Shown piece by piece: positions 27,590-34,795 of a DNA stretch of 44,565 nt. The stretch is from Telmatospirillum sp. (lineage in GTDB: Bacteria; Pseudomonadota; Alphaproteobacteria; Rhodospirillales; Magnetospirillaceae): positions 1 through 44,565 of the forward strand of contig JARLJB010000054.1 of NCBI GenBank assembly GCA_031291415.1. The letters are read 5' to 3'. The number at the start of each line of letters is the position of its first letter. The stretch's first letter is position 1. Both the position numbers and the translations under genes were made by a program. Under the pieces are notes generated by a model. That model did not search any database and had not been told where the DNA came from. It saw only the letters and a list, made by a program, of their open reading frames with translations.

Positions 27590-30199
27590 GTGACAAAAGC
27601 GGTAGCCCTGGCGACAGCGGTGGACAGCCGGCCCGGCGTGGAGCCAGTCGTGTTGGCGGCGGCCTTCGACGGACTGCCGCATGGCGTGTTGCTGTTCGAC
27701 GCCGAGGAGCGGCTGATCTATTGGAATAAGACCATCCTCGAGCTTCTGCCGAATGTTTATCCGTCGCTGCATACCGGTCAGACGGTCGCCGAAATTTCCG
27801 GTCGGTTGGACAATCTTCAAGACGTTGGCCTCGTCCGCCATTGGCGACGGGCGAGCGCCGACCTTTTGATTCTTTCGGTCTTGCGAGCCGATGGCGATCG
27901 GGTTGTGGTCGGCGGTACGGCGCAAGAGAAGACGCGCCAGCGGTTGATCGATGCCATCGAATATCTCTCGCATGGTTTGGCGATCTTTGACGAGAACGAC
28001 CGTCTGATCCTGTCCAATCGGCGGTTCCGCCAGTTCTTTCCGCAGGCGCAAATCGACAAGATCACCGGAACCACCTATGGCGAGTTCATCCGGTCGTTGG
28101 CCGAAGAGTGGATGAGCGATCCGGCGGCGATTCGCCGTTGGGTCGAAGAGCACGTCGAACGCCGCCGGTTCGGCCTCACCCATGAATGCAAGACTCCCGA
28201 GGGGCGTTGGTTTTTGGTCCGAGATCTCAGATTGCCGGACGGATCGACGGTGATGACCGGTACCGATATCACCGGACTGAAGAATCGGGAGCAGGCACTT
28301 CGCGAAAGCGAGGCGCGGTTCCGAACCATCTTCCAGAACGCGCCGATCGGTTTCGTGGTGATCCGCAGTGGCGGGCGGATCATTCAAGCCAACCAGGCCT
28401 TGCTGTCGATGTTGGGGTACCATGCCGACGAGCTCGCCGCCATGTGTTACGCCGATTTGGTATATCCCGAAGATCTGACAGCCGAGGCGACGTTGGCTCG
28501 CCAACTGGTGGCAGGCGTTATCGACAGCTATCGCCACGAAACCCGTTATCTGCGCAAGGATGGCCGCACCTTCTGGGGTCGTTTGACGGTCACCCTGGTC
28601 CGCGGACAGGGCACCGACAATTTTGCCATTGCGATGATCGAAGATATCGATGAGCGCAAACGGGCCGAAGCCGATCTTTCGACCTTCCGCGCCGTGGTCG
28701 AGGCGGCCGCCGAAGCGATCGTCATTTTGTCCAGCAACGGCGACACGTTCTATCTCAATCCCGCGCATGGGAAGCTCTTCGGGCGGAACGCCGAACAACA
28801 TGAACCAGGCGGATATCTTCGGAACTACACGGAGATGTCCCAGGAGATCGTCCGGCAGATGGTCGAGCCGGCGCTTGCCGACGGGACCGGTTGGGAGGGC
28901 GTTCTCGACGCCAAGGATCTGAACGGTCGGGTGTTCCCTCTGTGGCAGCGGGCGGGAACGGTCTTCGACGACGGCGGTCGGCCGAAGTTCTATTTCTTCT
29001 TCATGCATGACCATTCGGCGCAGCAGCAAATCAGAGATGAACTCTGTAAAGCCAAGGAAGTCGCCGAACAGGCCAATATGGCCAAGACGCGATTCCTGGC
29101 CGCGGCGAGCCACGATCTCCGCCAACCCTTGCAGGCGCTTTCGATGTTCGTGACGGTTCTTGCCGGCCGCGAGCACACGCCCGAGGACGCGGCATTGATC
29201 CAGCGCATCGAAGACTCGGCGGGTGCGCTTGAGACGTTGCTCAACGGACTTCTCGACGTTTCGAAGTTGGAAGCGGGATTGGTGGAACCGGTTCTGACGG
29301 CATTTGATGTTGGCCGGTTGCTTTCTCGTCTGGCGGCCGAGTTCGGTCCCTTGGTCAATGAGGCGGGGTTGGATTTTCATTACGTTCCATCCTCGGCGCC
29401 GATCCAGAGCGACCCGGCACTGCTTGAACGGATTCTTCGCAATCTGCTCAACAATGCTGTGCGCTACACCAAGAGTGGCCGGATTTTGCTGGGATGCCGG
29501 CGGCGCGGCGATATTCTCCGGATCGAGGTTTGGGATACCGGCATCGGTATCCCTCACGACCAGCTGCCGTTGATTTTCCGGGAATTCCATCAGCTGGGAA
29601 ACTCCGCGCGGGATCGGCGCCAAGGATTGGGGTTGGGGCTGACCATTGTCGACCGCCTGGTGCAACTTCTCGGCCACCGGATCGATGTCGCGTCCGAGCC
29701 GAGGAAGGGGTCGGTATTCGCCATCGAGGTGCCACGGGCCGTGGTCGCGTCTCCGGTGTCGCCACCGCCGCCATTGCCTGTTGATCGTCATGGCGGCCAC
29801 GCCACCATCCTGGTGATCGAGGACGAACCGGACGTTCTCGAAAGCACCTGCCTTTTATTGGAAGCTTGGGGCTTTTCCGTGTTGCCGTCGCGAAACTGTG
29901 ATGAGGCGCTACGGCACCTGGCAGATGTCCAGAAAAGGCCGGATCTCATCTTGGCTGATTACCGCCTGCAGGGCGGCGCCACCGGCGCGCAGGCGATCAG
30001 TCGAATCCGGGCGCGGTTCAGGTCGTCGCTGCCGGCGATCATCCTGACCGGTGACACCGCGCCGGAGCGGTTGCGGCAAGCCAAAGCCAGTGGCCACGGA
30101 CTGTTGCACAAGCCGGTACAACCGGGAGCGTTGCACCAGATGATCGACGAACTTCTGATGCAACCGCAGACGTTCCCGCGCCCCAAGGTCTTGGCGTAA
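27590..30199 (+). CDS. Soluble hybrid histidine kinase with four PAS domains
   Basis: An 869-aa protein with no membrane segment, hence a cytosolic sensor. PAS-type domains lie at about 22-115, 120-228, 238-360 and 363-490. The third is the most canonical (RFRTIFQNAPIGFVVIRSGG). HisKA has His508 in AAASHDLRQPLQALSMF, a variant common in soluble PAS hybrid kinases. The HATPase has DTGIGIP and QGLGLGLTIVDRL. The C-terminal receiver has the acidic pair in VIEDEPD and Asp790 (LILADYRLQ). The start is GTG 27590. It follows putA by 201 bp, but a dedicated AT-rich promoter region separates them. The signal and output partner are unknown. Confidence 0.92.
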   Translation: MTKAVALATAVDSRPGVEPVVLAAAFDGLPHGVLLFDAEERLIYWNKTILELLPNVYPSLHTGQTVAEISGRLDNLQDVGLVRHWRRASADLLILSVLRADGDRVVVGGTAQEKTRQRLIDAIEYLSHGLAIFDENDRLILSNRRFRQFFPQAQIDKITGTTYGEFIRSLAEEWMSDPAAIRRWVEEHVERRRFGLTHECKTPEGRWFLVRDLRLPDGSTVMTGTDITGLKNREQALRESEARFRTIFQNAPIGFVVIRSGGRIIQANQALLSMLGYHADELAAMCYADLVYPEDLTAEATLARQLVAGVIDSYRHETRYLRKDGRTFWGRLTVTLVRGQGTDNFAIAMIEDIDERKRAEADLSTFRAVVEAAAEAIVILSSNGDTFYLNPAHGKLFGRNAEQHEPGGYLRNYTEMSQEIVRQMVEPALADGTGWEGVLDAKDLNGRVFPLWQRAGTVFDDGGRPKFYFFFMHDHSAQQQIRDELCKAKEVAEQANMAKTRFLAAASHDLRQPLQALSMFVTVLAGREHTPEDAALIQRIEDSAGALETLLNGLLDVSKLEAGLVEPVLTAFDVGRLLSRLAAEFGPLVNEAGLDFHYVPSSAPIQSDPALLERILRNLLNNAVRYTKSGRILLGCRRRGDILRIEVWDTGIGIPHDQLPLIFREFHQLGNSARDRRQGLGLGLTIVDRLVQLLGHRIDVASEPRKGSVFAIEVPRAVVASPVSPPPPLPVDRHGGHATILVIEDEPDVLESTCLLLEAWGFSVLPSRNCDEALRHLADVQKRPDLILADYRLQGGATGAQAISRIRARFRSSLPAIILTGDTAPERLRQAKASGHGLLHKPVQPGALHQMIDELLMQPQTFPRPKVLA

Positions 30200-30247
30200 G
30201 CGCCGCCTTCGTGATTGCCCCGATATTTTTTTGTGAATACTCGGGAA

Positions 30248-30299
30248 ATCCAGCATTTCCTGGATAATTAACGTTTTCAAAGCGTTGGTTAGAAACGCT
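30248..30299 (+). promoter_or_regulatory. Two small hairpins between kinase and small unknown gene
   Basis: ATCCAG-CATTTC-CTGGAT lies around 30248-30265 and AGCGTT-GGTTAGA-AACGCT around 30280-30299. They could end the kinase transcript or form a leader structure for the gene at 30372. No T-run follows either stem. Confidence 0.35.
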
Positions 30300-30371
30300 C
30301 TGGAGAGTGAGGTTGCTCTACAACACCATTAAGTTTAAACTAATAGTTAATCAACCTGGTTTTATTGAGCT

Positions 30372-30779
30372 ATGGCCAGTACACCTAAGGTAGGAGCAGC
30401 GACAGCAACCAGCGGCATCTCGGTACCAACCCGGGTGCCGATGGATCCCCTGTATTCATCGACGGCGCAGGTTGAAAGAGTCTCCGGGGCTGCTTCGGTC
30501 GGGTTTTCCGACAATTGGCGGTCTCGCTACGACGGCGCCTATGTCGATGATGATTTCGAGTCCCAGCAGCAATCCGCAGGGCGCGGGTTGCCGATGTTCA
30601 CGCCATTGGTCGGACGGCTGGCATCGGCTTTTCCGGCCAGTCTGTCCTATTCCGACGGGGCGGTTCCCTCGCTGTTCATGGATGACGTGGAACGGGGGAT
30701 CGGTACCTACGAATTCAATATGAAACTGTTTGCCGGTGCCTATGCGCTGCACGGTAGTGTCGTCAATCGTTACTCATGA
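30372..30779 (+). CDS. Small hypothetical protein, not recognised
   Basis: A 135-aa protein rich in Ser, Ala, Gly and Tyr, with no membrane helix, signal peptide or known motif. The N-terminal third is Thr/Ser/Val-rich and probably disordered. The C-terminal part (LFMDDVERGIGTYEFNMKLF onward) has a mixed pattern that looks folded. Codon use fits its neighbours, with high G/C third positions, which supports a real gene. The ribosome site before ATG 30372 is weak, and Met24 is an alternative start. It has its own AT-rich upstream region. No function is assigned. Confidence 0.6.
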   Translation: MASTPKVGAATATSGISVPTRVPMDPLYSSTAQVERVSGAASVGFSDNWRSRYDGAYVDDDFESQQQSAGRGLPMFTPLVGRLASAFPASLSYSDGAVPSLFMDDVERGIGTYEFNMKLFAGAYALHGSVVNRYS

Positions 30780-30862
30780 ATTGACGTCTCCGGTTCGCCC
30801 TTCGAGAATGCACAGGCATGACACTTGGCGAAATGCCGTCGTGGCGGCTATCGTTTGAGACA

Positions 30863-30886
30863 CCGAAAATGAAAGCTCATTTTCGG
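30863..30886 (+). promoter_or_regulatory. Perfect 10-bp hairpin just upstream of the Panacea-domain gene
   Basis: CCGAAAATGA (30863-30872) pairs with TCATTTTCGG (30877-30886) with a four-base loop, AAGC. It ends 23 bases before ATG 30910 and close to its AGGGA ribosome site. It may regulate translation or end the upstream transcript. No T-run follows the stem. Confidence 0.5.
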
Positions 30887-30909
30887 CGGTTGGCAAAAAG
30901 GGAATAACG

Positions 30910-31479
30910 ATGGCGTCGCCTGCCGCCCCATCCTGTTTTGATGTCGCTTACTGGTTCATTGATCGCGCTCTGGATGACGACGAATATCTTCAGCCGCAGA
31001 AACTGCATCGTTTGATGTTTCTCTCGCAGGCTTATTTCGCCGTTGCGTCGAATGGACGCTTATTGATGCCCGGCATATTTGTTGCCGATCAATTCGGGCC
31101 GATCGAGCCCAATGTCTTCCGCGCTTGCGCGATCCAGCGGCCACCCATCGAAGCCAAGGCGCTGGGCGAGGGCATTACCAATTTTCTCGATAATATCTGG
31201 CGCCGCTTCGGTCATTATTCGACCGAAACCCTCAACCGGCAGATCGCTGTGCATCCGCCTTTCGCCAATGCTCTGGCGCACGGTGTCGGTACCATGATCA
31301 GCGTGACGGCAATGACCGACTTTTATGGAAAGAAGGTGGCCGAAGCGCCGGAGGAGTCGGCGTCGGTTGGGGCGCCGCCGATCGATCAGGTGTTGCGGCC
31401 GCGCGTGATGCGTTCGCAAAGCGGCGCGCCGGTCGCCGTGAAAAAATGGATGCCGCCCAGCAAAGCGGAGGGAAAGTGA
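30910..31479 (+). CDS. Panacea-domain (DUF4065, SocA/GepA-like) protein
   Basis: A 189-aa soluble protein. The N-terminal 130 residues resemble the Panacea fold: DVAYWFIDRA, LQPQKLHRLMFLSQAYF and IFVADQFGPIEPNVFRAC correspond to the family's LqKLlYfaqgyyL and ieAw.yGPV signatures. Panacea proteins include the antitoxin parts of PanAT toxin-antitoxin pairs and the proteolytic adaptor SocA. The C-terminal 50 residues are basic and Pro-rich, probably disordered. The next gene, 65 bp downstream, encodes a two-TM protein and could be a partner. A housekeeping role without any toxin is equally possible. The family call is by eye. Confidence 0.7.
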   Translation: MASPAAPSCFDVAYWFIDRALDDDEYLQPQKLHRLMFLSQAYFAVASNGRLLMPGIFVADQFGPIEPNVFRACAIQRPPIEAKALGEGITNFLDNIWRRFGHYSTETLNRQIAVHPPFANALAHGVGTMISVTAMTDFYGKKVAEAPEESASVGAPPIDQVLRPRVMRSQSGAPVAVKKWMPPSKAEGK

Positions 31480-31544
31480 CCGGCGCGACGAAGAGGCCGT
31501 TCAAGATACTTGCCGCGCCGCCGACAGGCGCATAGCCTTTTCTT

Positions 31545-32039
31545 ATGGCAGGACCGACCCCTCAGCAGCGCGCGGACTATCTGGTTCGCAGACTCGAACA
31601 ATTGATCCGTGAGGGCAAGACAGCGCATGGCATGTCATTCAAGACCTGGCAGGCGTTGGCGCGGGCCGAACTTGGCAATGCCTTCGCCGATTTTGAGCGC
31701 CAACTTGTCAAAAGCCGACAGGATGCCGTCGGCAAGCGACTGATCCTGGTCGGCGCCAGCACGGTCGTAACCATCGGGTTTTGGGGAGCCATCCTGACCG
31801 TCGACCGGCGGTACGGGGATCTTGCCGCTCAAGTCTTCATCGGCGCCGGTCTCCTGGTCGCCGTGGTCGGACTCGAGATCTTCTTCCGGCGAATGGCCAC
31901 CCGCTATCGGACCATCGCGCGGGAAAAGGGATTCGAGAGGATCGAGGACTTCGATAAACAGCTCAAGCGTTTGGAAGCTGAGATCTGGCTCAAGATGAAG
32001 AAGACGCGGGAACAATCCGAAGAGTCTTCTCCAAAATAG
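31545..32039 (+). CDS. Small membrane protein with two helices, unknown function
   Basis: A 164-aa protein. The N-terminal 65 residues are cytosolic-type, charged and helical. Two membrane helices lie at about 66-85 and 94-114, joined by a short loop (VDRRYGDL). The charged C-terminal tail (115-164) is predicted to be a coiled coil (FDKQLKRLEAEIWLKMKK). Both ends would face the cytosol. No family is recognised. It follows the Panacea-domain gene on the same strand and ends 13 bp from the convergent ChaN-like gene. An ATG at 31545 with weak spacing is used. Confidence 0.7.
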   Translation: MAGPTPQQRADYLVRRLEQLIREGKTAHGMSFKTWQALARAELGNAFADFERQLVKSRQDAVGKRLILVGASTVVTIGFWGAILTVDRRYGDLAAQVFIGAGLLVAVVGLEIFFRRMATRYRTIAREKGFERIEDFDKQLKRLEAEIWLKMKKTREQSEESSPK

Positions 32040-32052
32040 AGGTTCTCGTCAG

Positions 32053-33045
32053 TTACTGCGATTGCTGCTCCGCCTTGCGTTTCATGAACGTCATCATTTC
32101 GGCGCAAGGGTCGTCGTCGCTGGCCCGTGGCGTGAACCAAACCGCATCGAAGGGAGGAAGTACGCTGCCGTAGGCGGCTCCGTATTCCTTTGGGTCGGAA
32201 CTGTCGTCGGCAACTTCGATGAAGGCCAGCGAGAAGACAGTCCGGCCGGCCGCGAGAGTTGCCAATTGCCAGGGAACACCTCGGTCGGTACGGGTGTGGC
32301 CGGCGCCGGCGATCAGAACCGCGCCAGCCGGCGTATCGTCGGACAGTGCATGAGCCATCGCCGCATCGCGGGCCCGCTGCACGTCGACCATCGGGGCGAC
32401 CGCCGTCTCGGGAAGCTGGCCGCAATGGGATTGGCGGATCTCTTCTGCCATGGCCTGAAAAATCGGTGGCGGCAAGGGGCGATCAAGACGGTAGGCAAGT
32501 CGGGCGTCGTCGGCCAGGGGTTGACCACGGGCGATCGCCCGCATGGTATCGCGGGGCAGGTTGGCGGCGCGAACCGGAAGGTTGCTGGCGATCGCCTCGG
32601 CGAACAGGGGACGGTAGTAGGCCCAATCCGGCCAGTTGCTATGCGACCAATCGAGAGCAGTGGCCAATCCATCGACATCGTCCGGGCGAAGCATCCGTTG
32701 GCGGTCAAAGGCCGTGCTTTGTTCGGGGCCGATCATTTCGAACGCCACGACCGGCCGGCGGCCGGCGATCACCATCTTGCCCAGAGCCCAGGCCTGCAGA
32801 CGATGGTGGTCGGGGTTGTCGTGCCGCTCTCCCAATAAGACGAAATCGGCGGCGGCCAGGAGACGGCTGAGCTCGGTCGGCGGGACGAAACGATGCTCGG
32901 CTGGCAACCAGATGCGGCCGACCAGCGGATGGTCCTGTGCGAGCGGCGCCGACCACGGCGGCCCGCCATCCTCTGCGGCGGCTGGCAAAATGACCGCAAG
33001 AGCGAGAAGCGGGCCGAAGAGGAGACGGGCGAGCAGGCGGGACAT
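32053..33045 (-). CDS. ChaN-family (Tiki-like) periplasmic protein
   Basis: A 330-aa exported protein. An N-terminal signal peptide (about 1-24, LLFGPLLALAVILPAAA-E) has no lipobox Cys, so it is probably periplasmic rather than a lipoprotein. The family's metal/haem-related motif is seen as LLGERHDNPDHHRLQ. Later AFEMIGPEQ and the C-terminal GAGHTRTDRGVPWQL fit ChaN-type proteins, which are linked to iron or haem handling and share a fold with Tiki proteases. ATG 33045 is preceded by GAGG. The open frame runs far upstream over other genes but that part is not credible. It is divergent from the DUF192 gene (81 bp). Confidence 0.85.
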   Translation of the reverse strand: MSRLLARLLFGPLLALAVILPAAAEDGGPPWSAPLAQDHPLVGRIWLPAEHRFVPPTELSRLLAAADFVLLGERHDNPDHHRLQAWALGKMVIAGRRPVVAFEMIGPEQSTAFDRQRMLRPDDVDGLATALDWSHSNWPDWAYYRPLFAEAIASNLPVRAANLPRDTMRAIARGQPLADDARLAYRLDRPLPPPIFQAMAEEIRQSHCGQLPETAVAPMVDVQRARDAAMAHALSDDTPAGAVLIAGAGHTRTDRGVPWQLATLAAGRTVFSLAFIEVADDSSDPKEYGAAYGSVLPPFDAVWFTPRASDDDPCAEMMTFMKRKAEQQSQ

Positions 33046-33126
33046 GTGACCTCGGGTGTTTTCGGTTGCGTCCTGATGGCGGCGGCGGCACAGTCTGCGT
33101 CTTCGTCCGTCCGCCGGGAGTAAACT

Positions 33127-33579
33127 GTGGTGCTGTTTCGTCGTTTCCTCTTTATGTTGCTCGTCCTGTTGCCCTTGCCGGTTTTTGCCGAAGGCAGCAG
33201 CGCGCTTACCATCGAAACCGAGGATGGACGGTCGGTACCGTTTTCCGTCGAGGTGGCGCGGACGACGGAGGAACTTGGGCGCGGTCTGATGAATCGATCG
33301 AGCCTGCCGGCCGATGCCGGCATGCTGTTCGACTTCGGGTCGGATCATCCGGTCTCCATGTGGATGAAGAACACCTTGATTCCTCTCGATATGCTCTTCA
33401 TCACCAACGACGGCAAGATCGCCGGTATCGCCGCCCGGACGGTGCCTCAGTCGCTTGAGGTCATCGCGTCGCCCGGATCGGTGCGGGCTGTGCTGGAACT
33501 GAACGGCGGAACCGCCGACCGCGTCAAGATCAAGGTGGGCGACCGGGTCTCCGTCGGCCTGCCGATCTTCACGCGTTAG
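33127..33579 (+). CDS. DUF192-family exported protein
   Basis: A 150-aa protein with a cleavable signal peptide (about 1-21, ending PVFA-EG) and a single DUF192 domain: VARTTEELGRGLMNRSSLPADAGMLFDF (start VARTTEELGRGLMNR), VSMWMKNTLIPLDMLFI and the closing GDRVSVG. DUF192 proteins are widespread small periplasmic beta-barrels of unknown biochemical role. The start is GTG at 33127 or 33130, with GGAG at 33117-33120. Its TAG stop is the first part of repeat copy B, which separates it from the convergent zur gene. Confidence 0.9.
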   Translation: MVLFRRFLFMLLVLLPLPVFAEGSSALTIETEDGRSVPFSVEVARTTEELGRGLMNRSSLPADAGMLFDFGSDHPVSMWMKNTLIPLDMLFITNDGKIAGIAARTVPQSLEVIASPGSVRAVLELNGGTADRVKIKVGDRVSVGLPIFTR

Positions 33580-33728
33580 AGTTCCGCACCAGCTTGGCGG
33601 CTGACCCATCCTGGATGAAACACGAGTGGCACCGGCGTCCCTGCCGGTGTTTCGCCGCCAGGCGGACCCTTTCCGGCTCACGCCGGAACACCGGCAGGGA
33701 CGCCGGTGCCACTGACAATTTGTTTCTT
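33576..33728. repeat. Dispersed palindromic repeat, copy B
   Basis: About 153 bp. It starts TTAGAGTTCCGCAC, with TAG being the DUF192 gene's stop, and ends GACAATTTGTTTCTT. Arms 33625-33651 and 33687-33713 are a perfect 27-bp inverted repeat. The 35-bp interior holds CCGCC-A-GGCGG and TTCCGGC-TCAC-GCCGGAA, so the whole can fold as a branched cruciform. Copy A at 18605-18760 is diverged. It lies between convergent genes. Confidence 0.9.
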
Positions 33729-33742
33729 CCAAGCGTGATGCG

Positions 33743-34243
33743 TCAAGCGTGGCGCATCGGCTTGCGGCAATCGGGGCAAAGCCCCTCGACCTCGATGGTC
33801 TGCCGTGAGACGGTGAAGCCGACGGTTTCCGCTGCAAGGCGGACGGCGTCGTCGATCGCCGGATCATCCGACATTTCGACGGCACGGCCGCAGGCGGTGC
33901 AAATCAGGAAATGCGCCGAGTGAGAGGAATCGGGACGCGGGCAGCCGACGAAGGCGTTCAAGCGCTCAAGACGATGCACCAGCCCCTGTTCGATGAGAAA
34001 ATCGAGCGCCCGATAAACCGTGGGCGGCGCAGCGGCATGTCCCTCGGTTTTCAGGGTGTCGAGCAGCGCATAGGCTCCGACCGGCTCATGGCTGCTCCAG
34101 ACCAATTCGAGGACCCTCCGACGCAAGGCTGTGAAGCGCGCGCCATGCTTTTCGCAGCACTGCGCCGCCACATCGAGAGCGCTACGCACGCAGTCGGCGT
34201 GATCGTGGGTGGGGGACGGAAAATGGTCGAAGTCGCTGGTCAT
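33743..34243 (-). CDS. zur: Zinc uptake regulator, Fur family (Zur-type)
   Basis: A 166-aa metal-dependent repressor. The winged-helix DNA-binding part covers about 20-100 (RFTALRRRVLELVWSSHEP, PPTVYRALDFLIEQGLVHRL). The dimerisation part has SSHSAHFLICTACGRAVEM and the second Cys pair in LCPDC, giving the structural zinc CxxC motifs. Zur rather than Fur is inferred from the operator GTTATA-G-TATAAC in its promoter and from the divergent hisI-COG0523 genes. ATG 34243 is chosen. The open frame upstream overlaps the divergent operon and is not real. Confidence 0.88.
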   Translation of the reverse strand: MTSDFDHFPSPTHDHADCVRSALDVAAQCCEKHGARFTALRRRVLELVWSSHEPVGAYALLDTLKTEGHAAAPPTVYRALDFLIEQGLVHRLERLNAFVGCPRPDSSHSAHFLICTACGRAVEMSDDPAIDDAVRLAAETVGFTVSRQTIEVEGLCPDCRKPMRHA

Positions 34244-34273
34244 GTCCGTGGGCAATTCTGTTTCCTGAAAAAT

Positions 34274-34286
34274 GTTATAGTATAAC
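34274..34286. promoter_or_regulatory. Zur operator overlapping the zur promoter
   Basis: GTTATA-G-TATAAC is a perfect odd palindrome matching the core of alphaproteobacterial Zur boxes. On the minus strand TTGGAC (34302-34297), a 17-bp spacer and TATAAC (34279-34274) form a promoter for zur, and the box covers its -10. This indicates autoregulation. It is 117 bp upstream of hisI, whose own TTGACA lies at 34330-34335. Confidence 0.75.
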
Positions 34287-34402
34287 GGCGCCGGATGTCC
34301 AAGGGGCACGCGGTTGTTTGCGCATTTCATTGACAAAAGGTGTGGCGGGGGGGCATCAAATCGGACCCTTGATTCCTTTAACTCCATCCGGAAGGTTCTC
34401 CC

Positions 34403-34795
34403 GTGATCGATCCCGCTCCGGCGTTGGCCGTTCTGAAATTCAACGAGGATGGTCTTGTCCCCGTCATCGCCCAACAGCACGACAGTGGCGAAGTCCTGAT
34501 GATGGCCTGGATGAACCGCGAGGCGGTGGCGGAGACACTGCGGACCGGACAGGTCTGCTATTACTCGCGGTCGCGTAAAACGCTGTGGCGCAAAGGCGAG
34601 ACATCTGGACAACGGCAGAGGCTGGTCTCGTTTCTTATCGATTGCGATGGCGACACCATCCTGCTCAAGGTCGACCAACAGGGCGTTGCTTGCCACACCG
34701 GGCACCGGGACTGTTTCTTCACCGCCGTCGGTCCCGACGGGCTGATGGAGATTTCGTCTGTGCTGATTGCGCCATCGACGCTTTACGGCAAATGA
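34403..34795 (+). CDS. hisI: Phosphoribosyl-AMP cyclohydrolase
   Basis: A 130-aa enzyme of histidine synthesis that opens the adenine ring of phosphoribosyl-AMP. Zinc ligands Cys81, Cys97 and Cys104 keep the family spacing of 16 and 7 (IDCDGDT, GVACHTGHRDC). Mg-site residues Asp80, Asp82 and Asp84 are present, as is WMNREA and YYSRSRKTLWRKGETSG. It is HisI only, with no HisE domain. GTG 34403 follows GGAAGG. The stop overlaps the next gene's start (ATGA). The gene is outside any his operon and sits between zur and a COG0523 GTPase, so it may be a second hisI used in zinc starvation. It could also be the only copy. Confidence 0.95.
   Translation: MIDPAPALAVLKFNEDGLVPVIAQQHDSGEVLMMAWMNREAVAETLRTGQVCYYSRSRKTLWRKGETSGQRQRLVSFLIDCDGDTILLKVDQQGVACHTGHRDCFFTAVGPDGLMEISSVLIAPSTLYGK

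Noticed and set aside
27380-29800. An 806-codon open frame on the minus strand
   Set aside because: It is antisense to the four-PAS kinase, whose domains are clearly conserved. High G/C at third positions keeps the opposite frame open. The translated product has no family resemblance.
33046-33885. 280-codon N-terminal extension of the ChaN-like gene
   Set aside because: It would run antisense through the DUF192 gene, repeat copy B and the end of zur. A signal peptide begins at ATG 33045, marking the true start.
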